This document shows positions 48,215-57,332 of a stretch of DNA of 64,000 bases, piece after piece. The stretch spans positions 1 to 64,000 of the forward strand of contig JAJTYZ010000112.1 in the NCBI GenBank assembly GCA_021463515.1. Reading direction: 5' to 3'. The stretch's first letter is position 1, and each line of letters opens with the position of its first letter. This DNA is from Chthoniobacterales bacterium (GTDB taxonomy: Bacteria > Verrucomicrobiota > Verrucomicrobiia > Chthoniobacterales > JACTMZ01). A program made the position numbers and the translations under genes. The notes below the pieces were generated by a model. That model did no database searches. It saw only the letters and a program-made list of their open reading frames with translations, and was not told the origin of the DNA.

Positions 48215-48643
48215 CTACTCCCGCTCGCGCATGAACTCCTTGTGGCCGTCGCGACGGGATTGATTAAGGACGCTCATTTGCTTGCGAGCGGCATCCCATT
48301 TCCCTGCGCTAATAAGCTCCGCAAGCTCGTCAATTTCGGCAACCAAATGCTCGATGGACTTTTTATAGTCGGCCACAAACGCGGCACGTTTTGCCTCGGG
48401 AATGTCCGCTGTTTTTGCAGGCTCCAAAGCCCCCGCCGCCACCGCGGCCTCGCGTAATTTCGCGACGTGTTTGAGATTCTCCGTTTTGTCAGGCTGAGAG
48501 GCTTCGATTAAATCCGCCTTCAAATCCTTCGTCGCCTGCTTCATCACCTTCATCTTTTTTTCCAAAGGCGTCGCGTGCAGCGGCAGCGCAGGAATGAAAA
48601 CCAAGAGACTAAGAAAAAGGGCGAAGCGAAGAGTTGAGTTCAT
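48215..48643 (-). CDS. Hypothetical exported protein
   Basis: N-terminal signal-like MNSTLRFALFLSLLVFIPALPLHA, charged helical mature part. Confidence 0.7.
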   Translation of the reverse strand: MNSTLRFALFLSLLVFIPALPLHATPLEKKMKVMKQATKDLKADLIEASQPDKTENLKHVAKLREAAVAAGALEPAKTADIPEAKRAAFVADYKKSIEHLVAEIDELAELISAGKWDAARKQMSVLNQSRRDGHKEFMRERE

Positions 48644-48825
48644 GCGCCGATGGTATCCGCTGGCCTTCGCAGTTTGTCAAGCCACACGACTTTCAATTTT
48701 ACCACGCTCATTCACCCCATACGATTTCTCCAAATCGCATCCTAAAGTTTTTCCAAAAATTTCATTTTTTTCCTTGCCCCGAAATTATTCACCTCCTAAC
48801 CTCCCCCACAACGTCCAACCTCTCT

Positions 48826-49710
48826 ATGAAGAAAACCACCCTCACCCTACTCGCCTCTGCCGCTTTGGCAGCCACTACTTTCGCCTCAGCTGGTCCTGGC
48901 CCTTGGGCCAACTCCACATGGTATCCCGGAAGCCTCGATGGCAAATACCAAGCTGCCGTCTATGGCGAAAATATCTCGGGAGTCGTTGGCTTCGCCTTAA
49001 GTAGTGGTGCTCCAACTACGGCTACTACGAGCACGCTCAACATGACTAATGGCAGTTCACAATCAACCCTTACAGTTAATCCATTCCAAAATTACTACGC
49101 CATCTTTGTGGAAGGTCGGACTTACACCGGCATAGCCTTAGCAAATATTAATAATGACAATAGCTCAATAACGGGGACGCTCATCGGCGCACAACCCGAC
49201 TACACGCTTGATAGCTTTACCCTCAAAATTAAACAGCCAGCTATTACTAATATTACTCCAACTGTCACCGTTATTGGCAAAACAAACATAACCACAATAG
49301 TGCCAACAGGCTTTTATGTGACAAATGTAGTTTCGCCTGGCCCCCCCCCTGTACTACAAACTAATCAGATATTTGAAACCAACACTTCAACGATAGACGT
49401 GCTATCCACCAATTACACGACGAATATCACAGCGTCCCCTACCCTCGACAGTGATTATAAAGCATTCAATCCGCTTCCTCTTATTAATCGAGGCCTAAAT
49501 GGTGGATTTCAAGCAAAAATCACAGCAAATACTGCTACCTTCACTTTTGTAGGAAAGGGTAATTTGAGTACTCCATCGCAAACTCAGGTTATCAATATCA
49601 ACAGAGATAACCTTTCGTTCCCTGGTGATATTATTGGAACTCAGGTTCAAACCGACACCATACCCTTCATGATCAACGGTCTCCGTGTTTCTTTTACGAC
49701 ATCTCCTTAG
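48826..49710 (+). CDS. Hypothetical secreted Thr/Asn-rich protein
   Basis: MKKTTLTLLASAALAATTFASAGPGPWANSTWYPGSLDGKYQAAVYGENISG. Confidence 0.7.
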   Translation: MKKTTLTLLASAALAATTFASAGPGPWANSTWYPGSLDGKYQAAVYGENISGVVGFALSSGAPTTATTSTLNMTNGSSQSTLTVNPFQNYYAIFVEGRTYTGIALANINNDNSSITGTLIGAQPDYTLDSFTLKIKQPAITNITPTVTVIGKTNITTIVPTGFYVTNVVSPGPPPVLQTNQIFETNTSTIDVLSTNYTTNITASPTLDSDYKAFNPLPLINRGLNGGFQAKITANTATFTFVGKGNLSTPSQTQVININRDNLSFPGDIIGTQVQTDTIPFMINGLRVSFTTSP

Positions 49711-49751
49711 TTTTATTTTAAGAGGTTTTGCAAAATTACGACACCTAAATA

Positions 49752-50312
49752 ATGCCTCGTCATCATTTTGCTTTTTATTATCCTCGGAGAATTAAAAGTT
49801 TAGGGTTTACGGTTGTCGAATTGCTTGCTGTAATCGCTATCCTGATGCTTCTTGCCGTAGTTATAATCCCCAACTACGGACGTTGGATGTCTAGTGCATC
49901 ACAAGCACGATGCATGGCAAATCTGCGCTCACTCCATGTCGGTGTCGGGGCGTATCTCAACGACAATCAAAACATCTGGCCTCAAGGGCCACCACCCGAT
50001 AGCGGAGCAGAATGGTCAAGATTTTGGATTCAAACGCTTGAGCCCTTTGGAATCACCGGCAAAACATGGCAATGCCCTGCTATCGCCTCGATGCTACGCA
50101 ATTCTGACGGCAAAAAACATGCTTTCTTCGAAGCCTCCATCCACTACATGCCTACGCTGTTTGATGCAACACCCGGTATTGCTTACAAATGGCCAACGCA
50201 ACCTTGGTTCATTGAACGCGCTGATGCTCACGGAAACGGTGCTCTAATTAGCTTTACGGATGGCTCCATCAAATCATTTAATAAGGTTTTGGCAGAGCAG
50301 GGAATACGCTAA
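49752..50312 (+). CDS. Pseudopilin-like protein with prepilin N-terminal methylation motif
   Basis: SLGFTVVELLAVIAILMLLAVVIIPNYGRWMSSASQARCMANLRSL. Confidence 0.9.
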   Translation: MPRHHFAFYYPRRIKSLGFTVVELLAVIAILMLLAVVIIPNYGRWMSSASQARCMANLRSLHVGVGAYLNDNQNIWPQGPPPDSGAEWSRFWIQTLEPFGITGKTWQCPAIASMLRNSDGKKHAFFEASIHYMPTLFDATPGIAYKWPTQPWFIERADAHGNGALISFTDGSIKSFNKVLAEQGIR

Positions 50313-50393
50313 GCAGGGCATCTACCCCTCACTGAAAGTCAATCAATCTAAGATTGACGTCCCTCCAAAATACGTTAGAGATAAATTATCACC

Positions 50394-51071
50394 GTGTCCG
50401 ATTCATCCACACCCGAAAAGCCGGCTCCCTCGGAAAAAAAATCTATCGAGTCCACGCGAGAGCGCATCCTTCAGGCGGCGGAGCGTATTTATGCGGCCAG
50501 CGGATTTCATGGTATGTCTCTGCGTGATGTCACGCTGCTCGCCGGTGTCAATTTAGCAGCGGTCAATTATCATTTTGGCTCGAAGGACAAACTGATCCTC
50601 GCGCTCGCAGATCGGCGGCTAACTCCGATCAATGCGGCGCGGCTGGCGCGGCTGGAAAAGCTTCGCAAAAAACACGCAGACGCCCCCATTCCCATCGCAG
50701 ACTTGATCGGTGCTTTGGTATCACCGGTTCTTGAAGCTCTCCAACAAGGGAAAAGTACCCGTGCTATCATGGTCAGATTAGCGGGACAATTGATGACCGA
50801 TGAACCCCAACGCTTCGCCCATCTCCACCGTATTTTTTACAAGGAAACGCTCGATAAATTTTGCATTGAATTGGAACGCTCCTTACCTCATCTGACCTCG
50901 CACCAAATCCACGCAAGGTTCTTTTGCGTATTCTGCACTGTTTTGGGAATGCGCCTCATGCACGAAAGTATGGAGCTTTTCCTCCACGTGCGTACGGAAA
51001 GCCGTCAAATCGAACTTCTCGAAACCGAATTGCCAGCCTTTATTCTCGGTGCTTTTACCGCCCATGCGTGA
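50394..51071 (+). CDS. TetR/AcrR-family transcriptional regulator
   Basis: STRERILQAAERIYAASGFHGMSLRDVTLLAGVNLAAVNYHFGSKDKLI; Met codon supplied by GTG at the ORF start. Confidence 0.92.
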   Translation: MSDSSTPEKPAPSEKKSIESTRERILQAAERIYAASGFHGMSLRDVTLLAGVNLAAVNYHFGSKDKLILALADRRLTPINAARLARLEKLRKKHADAPIPIADLIGALVSPVLEALQQGKSTRAIMVRLAGQLMTDEPQRFAHLHRIFYKETLDKFCIELERSLPHLTSHQIHARFFCVFCTVLGMRLMHESMELFLHVRTESRQIELLETELPAFILGAFTAHA

Positions 51072-52014
51072 AGCGCTTCCTCATCCCGAGAGTAATAAAG
51101 CAACATCCTCCGAGCACTCACGAAAAGTCCTCATTCTCGGCGCGAAAGGTCGCCTAGGAGCTGCACTTACCCGAGCCTATGCCAACGATTCCAATGTGAT
51201 AGCTTGGAGCCGAGAGAAGGCAAACTTTGAAAACCCCAGTGCCGTCGCCGCAGCTGTGCGAAAATCCGAAGCAGAGATTGTCATCAACTGCGCGGCACTC
51301 ACCAATGTGGACACCTGCGAAGAGAAGCAAGAATTGGCGGAAGTAGTGAACGCACGCACTCCTACGGCTGTCGCTCAAGCCTGTGCAGAAATAAGAGCAC
51401 GGATGATTCACATCAGCACCGACTATGTTTTCGATGGAAAGAGCAACGTGCCTTACACCGAGGATGACGAAACGGCACCCCTTTCCTGGTATGGCAAAAC
51501 AAAGCGAGAAGGAGAGTGCAGAGTGCTTGCTGCCGCCGCCAACCATGCTGTCGTACGAGTCTCCTGGATTTTTGGCCCCGATCGCGATTCTTTCGTGGAT
51601 AAAGCACTTCAGCTCGCACTGCGCGGAGAACCCATTCGTGCGGTGGCTGACAAATGGAGTTCACCCACTTACACGCTCGATGCCGCCGAAGCCCTCCGCG
51701 CTCTCTTCGATCCTTTTGCGCCTGGCGGAGTGTATCATTTGAGCAATCACGGCAAATGCAGTTGGCGCAATTGGGCACAACAGGCGATTGATGCGGCCCT
51801 CGCTCTTGGGATTCCCATGAAATCCCGCCACGTGGAACCGCAAAAACTTTCCGAACTTGCCGTCATGACAGCACCACGCCCAATCCACACCGTTCTGTCC
51901 TGCAAACGCCTTGAGGCACTTCTTGGCACGCCGTTACGAGGATGGCAAGAAGCGGTGGCGGACTATATTCGACTCCTGCGAGATAGTGGACGACTCCCTG
52001 TGAAAGACGCGTAA
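51064..52014 (+). CDS. dTDP-4-dehydrorhamnose reductase-like SDR
   Basis: VLILGAKGRLGAALTRAY; NCAALTNVDTCEEKQELAEVVNARTPTAVAQ; ISTDYVFDGKSNVPYTEDDETAPLSWYGKTKREGE. Confidence 0.9.
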   Translation: MREALPHPESNKATSSEHSRKVLILGAKGRLGAALTRAYANDSNVIAWSREKANFENPSAVAAAVRKSEAEIVINCAALTNVDTCEEKQELAEVVNARTPTAVAQACAEIRARMIHISTDYVFDGKSNVPYTEDDETAPLSWYGKTKREGECRVLAAAANHAVVRVSWIFGPDRDSFVDKALQLALRGEPIRAVADKWSSPTYTLDAAEALRALFDPFAPGGVYHLSNHGKCSWRNWAQQAIDAALALGIPMKSRHVEPQKLSELAVMTAPRPIHTVLSCKRLEALLGTPLRGWQEAVADYIRLLRDSGRLPVKDA

Positions 52015-52095
52015 AAAAGCGGCAGCAGCGTGCCGCGGCTACAAAGCGAGAGAGAAGTATCAGGTGAATAGTTTCCATCCATGCAATGTGCTTGG

Positions 52096-52162
52096 TCAGG
52101 GGGCATGGGCGTCTCGCCCGTGTGCGTTTTTAAATCACAGGCGAGACGCCTGTGCTCCCTGA
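52096..52162. repeat. Long imperfect palindrome between convergent genes (possible bidirectional terminator/REP)
   Basis: TCAGGGGGCATGGGCGTCTCGCCCGTG ... CACAGGCGAGACGCCTGTGCTCCCTGA, arms about 27 nt with few mismatches. Confidence 0.82.
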
Positions 52163-52164
52163 TT

Positions 52165-53040
52165 TTATCCTTTACGAACTCTCCACGCAATCGCGCCGCG
52201 TGGAATCTCGGGAACATTCTCCCCAGGTTCTATAACTAATCGTTCTCCTCGCAATATCTCCACACACACTTGCCGTAAATCACGCGCTGTCCACGCTGCA
52301 AAATTGCACGAAACCAAAAGCCAGCCACCACGTTCTAAAAGATTAAAGCAACCGCGCAACGCCTCCGGCAAATCACGCGTCAGCCGAAACGTATTCCGTC
52401 CACCACGCCCAAATGTTGGCGGGTCGAGCACAATCAAATCGAAGGACTCTCCCCGGCGCACAAGCCGAGGAATAATTTTCATCGCATCCTCCGCAATAAA
52501 ACGATGACCACTGGAAGTATGGAGGTCATTAAGAGCAAAGTTCTCACGTGCCCGTGCAAGGTGGCTTTTCGCAGCATCAACGCTCAATGTTTTGCCGCCA
52601 CCCAATGCCGCACAGACAGAAAAACTTCCTGTGTAGGCAAAAAGATTAAGGGTTCGAGCCGGTTGAAGGGTACGCACCCAATGACGATTTCTACGTTGAT
52701 CGAGAAAAAGGCCGGAGGAATAGCCTCCCGCAGGTTCGACATAATAGGCCACGCCCCATTCTTTCACTCCCAATTTTCCTGGTGTCTCCCCCGCAACAAC
52801 CTTAGTCGCTTGTTGCCCTGCGGCATCTTTTGACAGCCCACGTGCCAACCATCCCCTCGGCTCAAAGCCAAAGCGTTCACGAAGCGATTTACGAAAATCC
52901 CACGCATCAAGGCGCAATCCGCTCCACACCACCCAATCCCCATAGCGATCCAACCACCCATCCCTCGCCGTTCCCAGGCGATGGGCCGTCGTTTCCTCTC
53001 GCCCAAATTGCTCCCATCGTTCCGTGCTAATCCAATCCAT
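52165..53040 (-). CDS. Class I SAM-dependent (RlmI-like) rRNA methyltransferase
   Basis: LNLFAYTGSFSVCAALGGGKTLSVDAAKSHLARARENFALNDL; FDLIVLDPPTFGRG. Confidence 0.88.
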   Translation of the reverse strand: MDWISTERWEQFGREETTAHRLGTARDGWLDRYGDWVVWSGLRLDAWDFRKSLRERFGFEPRGWLARGLSKDAAGQQATKVVAGETPGKLGVKEWGVAYYVEPAGGYSSGLFLDQRRNRHWVRTLQPARTLNLFAYTGSFSVCAALGGGKTLSVDAAKSHLARARENFALNDLHTSSGHRFIAEDAMKIIPRLVRRGESFDLIVLDPPTFGRGGRNTFRLTRDLPEALRGCFNLLERGGWLLVSCNFAAWTARDLRQVCVEILRGERLVIEPGENVPEIPRGAIAWRVRKG

Positions 53041-53107
53041 AATGTTCGCGCATCATGCCGCAGTTTTTCCATTCCGCCAAACCGATCATCACGATAACAT
53101 CCCGTTT

Positions 53108-55471
53108 ATGAATTCCTCCATTTACGAAAAACTTGGGCAATTTTATCTCGGGTGTGAAATGGAGCCGGATGGCAAACGCTCGGATCGGCCCCTGCTTTAC
53201 GATTCCCGGGATATGACAACTCACGGCGTTTGCGTGGGAATGACGGGCAGTGGTAAAACCGGGCTTTGCCTTGCGTTGCTCGAAGAAGCGGCGATGGATG
53301 GCATCCCTGCGTTGATTGTGGATCCGAAGGGCGATCTGGGAAATTTGGCTCTCACATTTCCACAAATGCGAGGCGAAGATTTTGCGCCATGGATCAATGA
53401 GGAAGATGCGCGAAAGGCGGGTGTCAATATGGAAGCCTTTGCGGAGCGCGAAGCAGAAAAATGGAAAGCGGGTCTCGCGGATTGGGGGCAAACTCCCGAA
53501 CGCATTGCGGCTCTTCGCGAGAAAGCGGACATTGCAATTTTTACTCCAGGCAGCACAGCGGGGATTCCGCTTTCTCTTCTTCGTTCATTTGCCGCGCCGG
53601 ACAAATCGCTCACTGACGATCCGGAGCTTCTCGCCGAGCGCATTCAAAGCACCACCGCCGGCCTTCTTGCGCTCCTTGGTATTGATGCCGATCCACTCCG
53701 TAGCCGTGAGTACAGTTTGCTCGCCGCCATTCTTCAAGACGCCTGGTCAAAAGAAAATTCTCCAGACCTTGCCGAACTCATTAGCCTCGTTCAAAACCCA
53801 CCCTTCGCCACTATTGGGGTACTTGCTCTCGAAGATTTTTTTCCGGCAAAGCAGCGCACAGGTCTCATTCTCGCTCTCAACAATCTCCTCGCCTCCCCCG
53901 GTTTTTCCGCATGGCGCGAAGGGCAGCCTCTCGATATCGCCTCCCTCCTGCACACCTCCACGGGCAAACCACGCCTCGCTATTTTGAGTATTGCGCATCT
54001 CTCCGATGCCGAACGCATGTTTTTCGTCACCACCCTGCTCCAAGAACTCATTGCTTGGATGCGGCGTCAGCCGGGAACGCCCTCGCTCCGCGCCTTGTTT
54101 TACATGGATGAAATTTTTGGCTATCTCCCTCCCATTGCTAATCCGCCTTCCAAAGGCCCGCTGCTTCTCCTTCTCAAACAGGCTCGCGCCTTCGGCCTCG
54201 GCCTCCTTTTTGCCACACAGAATCCAGCCGATCTTGATTATAAAGCTCTCTCCAACTGCGGAACATGGTTTATCGGACGCCTCCAAACCGACCGTGACAA
54301 ACAACGCGTCCTCGAAGGTCTCGAATCCGCAAGCGCGGGTGCCGGAGCAAACCGCACGGCACTTACGTCGCTGCTTGAGGGGTTAGGCAAACGCATCTTT
54401 CTCCTCAACAGCATCCATCTTACCGCCCCCGTTACATTTCAAACACGTTGGACCATGAGCTACCTGCGCGGACCGCTCACACGCGATCAAATCCGCACGC
54501 TGACAGACCCTATTCGCCCTGCGGTTTCCATCGAAAATGAACCGCCTACCCGCGAAAGGGCTGCTACTACCGACGATATTGCCACCTCTCCCGAGCCACC
54601 AACAGTCGAATCCGGCATCTGGCAACTTGTCACCGACGCCACAGCGACAACGCTCTTTCCATCTCTCGGCTTTAAAGCCCGTGCCACATTTTCCAGCCGC
54701 CGCCCTATCGCTGACGCCACCGCCGATGTTCTCATCAGCATTCCGTTAGGCCCGAAGGATTCTCCTGCGTGGAAAAACGCTGTTGTCGCCGGATCGTTCG
54801 ATGCCGCCAAATCTCCTGTTGCTCACGGAGGTGCTCTATTTGCCGACGCTCCCGTTGCCCTTCTTTCGACAGCATCCCATGGCACATGGAAAATGGACGC
54901 CCGACAACAGCTCGAAGACTCTCTTGAAATTACCGTTTTGCGCTTCGATAAAACAATCGGTACTCCCTTTGAAAACGAAATAGACTTCCGTCGCCGCCTC
55001 GAACAAGGAGCCCGCGAACAACGTGATGCGGAAGTCCATCGCCTCCGCGAAAAATACGCCACCAAATCTTCGGCGGCTGCGGCAAAAATTGCCCGCCTTC
55101 GTGAGACTGTCGCTCAGCAACAATCCCAAGCAACCGCTGCGAAACTTCAAACCGCCATTAGCTTTGGAACTACGATTCTTGGAGCACTCTTCGGCGGGAA
55201 AAAACTCGGTGTGGGCAACATCACCCGCGCCGGAACAGCCGCCCGTGGCGTCACCCGTGTGATGAAAGAATCCTCCGATGTCGGCACCGCCCAAGAGCGA
55301 CTTGCCGCCGCCCAAGCGGACGCCGAGGCCATTGAAAATGAAATCCAATCCCTCCTCGCCAACATCCCTTCACCCTCCGACGTCGCCAGCATTCCCGTGG
55401 AAACCCTCCGCCTCAAACTCGCTCCCGCCACCCTCCGCATCGAATCCTCCGGCATCCTCTGGGTAGGTTAA
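53108..55471 (+). CDS. HerA/DUF853-like ATPase
   Basis: GVCVGMTGSGKTGLCLALLEEAAMDGIPALIVDPKGDLGNLALTFP; FYMDEIFGYLPPIANPPSKGPLLLLLKQARAFGLGLLFATQNPADLDYKALSNCGTWFIGRLQTDRDKQRVLEGL; ATG 53108. Confidence 0.9.
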   Translation: MNSSIYEKLGQFYLGCEMEPDGKRSDRPLLYDSRDMTTHGVCVGMTGSGKTGLCLALLEEAAMDGIPALIVDPKGDLGNLALTFPQMRGEDFAPWINEEDARKAGVNMEAFAEREAEKWKAGLADWGQTPERIAALREKADIAIFTPGSTAGIPLSLLRSFAAPDKSLTDDPELLAERIQSTTAGLLALLGIDADPLRSREYSLLAAILQDAWSKENSPDLAELISLVQNPPFATIGVLALEDFFPAKQRTGLILALNNLLASPGFSAWREGQPLDIASLLHTSTGKPRLAILSIAHLSDAERMFFVTTLLQELIAWMRRQPGTPSLRALFYMDEIFGYLPPIANPPSKGPLLLLLKQARAFGLGLLFATQNPADLDYKALSNCGTWFIGRLQTDRDKQRVLEGLESASAGAGANRTALTSLLEGLGKRIFLLNSIHLTAPVTFQTRWTMSYLRGPLTRDQIRTLTDPIRPAVSIENEPPTRERAATTDDIATSPEPPTVESGIWQLVTDATATTLFPSLGFKARATFSSRRPIADATADVLISIPLGPKDSPAWKNAVVAGSFDAAKSPVAHGGALFADAPVALLSTASHGTWKMDARQQLEDSLEITVLRFDKTIGTPFENEIDFRRRLEQGAREQRDAEVHRLREKYATKSSAAAAKIARLRETVAQQQSQATAAKLQTAISFGTTILGALFGGKKLGVGNITRAGTAARGVTRVMKESSDVGTAQERLAAAQADAEAIENEIQSLLANIPSPSDVASIPVETLRLKLAPATLRIESSGILWVG

Positions 55472-55529
55472 TGTTCCGCATGTCTTTGATGGGCCAACGT
55501 AACGAGGGCATTAACGCCCAGAAAAAAGC

Positions 55530-55739
55530 TCACGGAAAGCCCTCCAAAAGTGCCCGTACCATGTCACTGGTAACCGGCTCCGCACCCCGATGCGCCTTGG
55601 TCACACGAAGTCCCGTCGCTGGATCTGTTATATATTTTTTAACCCGCTTTTGCGGCATTTCTGGCGTCAGCACCACCGAACCACCATGCACCAAGCACTG
55701 AAACCTAGTGCCTGGTGTCAAGTGCAGCCGACTCCGCAC
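55530..55739 (-). CDS. AbrB-like antitoxin candidate
   Basis: LTPGTRFQCLVHGGSVVLTPEMPQKRVKKYITDPATGLRVTKA; next to PIN-domain remnant. Confidence 0.5.
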   Translation of the reverse strand: MRSRLHLTPGTRFQCLVHGGSVVLTPEMPQKRVKKYITDPATGLRVTKAHRGAEPVTSDMVRALLEGFP

Positions 55740-55799
55740 TAGCCGTGGCAGGACAACTTAGCCCTTACGGGAAAGAGTGGTTATCACGCCCATGGGACA

Positions 55800-56032
55800 C
55801 TATGAGGAGAGTATTAGAAAAATGGTCGCTGGGCCGCCGGGAACCAGTGAGGCAGCTATCCCTGAATCGAAAGTCGCGAAACGTGTGCCGCACTTAACGG
55901 CGAGAGCCAGAAGGTAAAGGTCGGTAAGGTGTTGGGATGCCGGGAGTTTGGGAAAAAATCGGGGGCCCGAAAGAGAAAGCTCATCCGGCCAGAATTGATG
56001 CCCCGGAGCCGCCTTCATCGCATTTAAAAGCC
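55800..56032 (-). pseudogene. VapC-type PIN-domain toxin remnant (N-terminus lost)
   Basis: Open frame: PYGPRSTDEARRLLNAMKAAPGHQFWPDELSLSGPRFFPKLPASQHLTDLYLLALAVKCGTRFATFDSGI; in-frame TAG immediately upstream. Confidence 0.7.
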
Positions 56033-56231
56033 TCCGTGCCTCGTCGGTTGATCTCGGACCATATGGGGCAATCTATTGCTTTATGGGTAGGGTGCAAGGC
56101 TATGATGATGGCATATCCAACTTTCCTCTTGAAATTCTTCGCCTCAAATCTCCCGAGATTTTTTGAAGGGCCTGACATTTTTTGCAGAGTCCACTGGACG
56201 TTGTGAGGCGGGCGGATTAGGGAAGGAGGCT

Positions 56232-57113
56232 ATGAAATCTTTTAAGGCAGAGTGTGTGCTTCCAGCGCAGGCGATGTTGGGAGAAGGAGCGCGGTGGTTT
56301 TCCAACGAACAACGGCTGTATTGGGTGGATATTTTACGCTGTGAAGTTCACCGATTTAATCCGGCAACTGGACGCGATGAAATGCGAAAGACACCATGTC
56401 ATGTCTCGATGGTGCAACCAACGACACAGGGCGATTTAGTTTTAGCAACGCGAGATGGCATCGCCCGTATGGATTTTGAAAGCGGACAGTTTACCCCCCT
56501 TAACGATCCAGAAACTGACTTGCCGGGCAATCGTTTTAATGACGGCAAGCCCGACCCACGAGGGCGGTTGTTTGTGGGATCGTTGGCCTACGATGGCTCC
56601 GATAAAATGGCGAACCTCTGGCGTATCGAACCGGATTTGAGTTTTACAAAGCTGATTGACCATGTGGGAAATTCCAACGGCCTTGGATGGTCGCCGGATG
56701 AAAAAACTTTTTATTGGACGGACACCAAAACAGGCTGTGTCTTTGCCTTCGATTACGATGTGGCCACGGGAGATATTTACAATCGCCGCATCGCGGTGCA
56801 GGTAGATAAAGCCATTGGACGTCCCGATGGATTAGCCGTGGATGAAGAAGGATTTCTTTGGACGGCGCTTTGGGCGGGCGGCGGCGTAGCGCGATGGAAT
56901 CCTGCCACAGGAGCCATGGTCGCCAAGGTGGAATGTCCGGCTCTCAACGTCACGTGCCCGACCTTTGGCGGCGCGGATTTGGATGTACTTTATTTCACCA
57001 CAGCACAATTAGGCCGCGAAGGTGCTGTGGCATCGCCAGAGCCCGAAGCAGGAAATCTTTTCGCGGCCAAAGTCGGTGTCAAAGGGCGTCCGGAATTTTC
57101 CTTCGCGGGATGA
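56232..57113 (+). CDS. SMP-30/gluconolactonase family protein
   Basis: MLGEGARWFSNEQRLYWVDILRCEVHRFNPATG; GNRFNDGKPDPRGRLFVGSL; GRPDGLAVDEEGFLWTALWAGG; GGAGG before ATG 56232. Confidence 0.94.
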   Translation: MKSFKAECVLPAQAMLGEGARWFSNEQRLYWVDILRCEVHRFNPATGRDEMRKTPCHVSMVQPTTQGDLVLATRDGIARMDFESGQFTPLNDPETDLPGNRFNDGKPDPRGRLFVGSLAYDGSDKMANLWRIEPDLSFTKLIDHVGNSNGLGWSPDEKTFYWTDTKTGCVFAFDYDVATGDIYNRRIAVQVDKAIGRPDGLAVDEEGFLWTALWAGGGVARWNPATGAMVAKVECPALNVTCPTFGGADLDVLYFTTAQLGREGAVASPEPEAGNLFAAKVGVKGRPEFSFAG

Positions 57114-57332
57114 AATTAAAGGCTTTCTTGGACAACGTAGGCGACTTAATTCCTTCGGTACACTTGACCACCCAAGGATCGAAATCGCTAAACTTCGCGC
57201 AGAAATAAAGCACCGATCGGGGAGCTGTATAAAAGTAATCTTCCTGCTCTCGCCGGAAAGGAGACCCGTGCTATCTCCTACGCAGCCAATACTCCTATCT
57301 CATTTATTTCTGAACCGGAGTGGGCGAGATTA

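Noticed and set aside
53108-55471. HerA-like ATPase as part of a phage-defence module
   Set aside because: No nuclease (NurA/SIR2) partner adjacent; DUF853-type proteins are widespread without a defence context.
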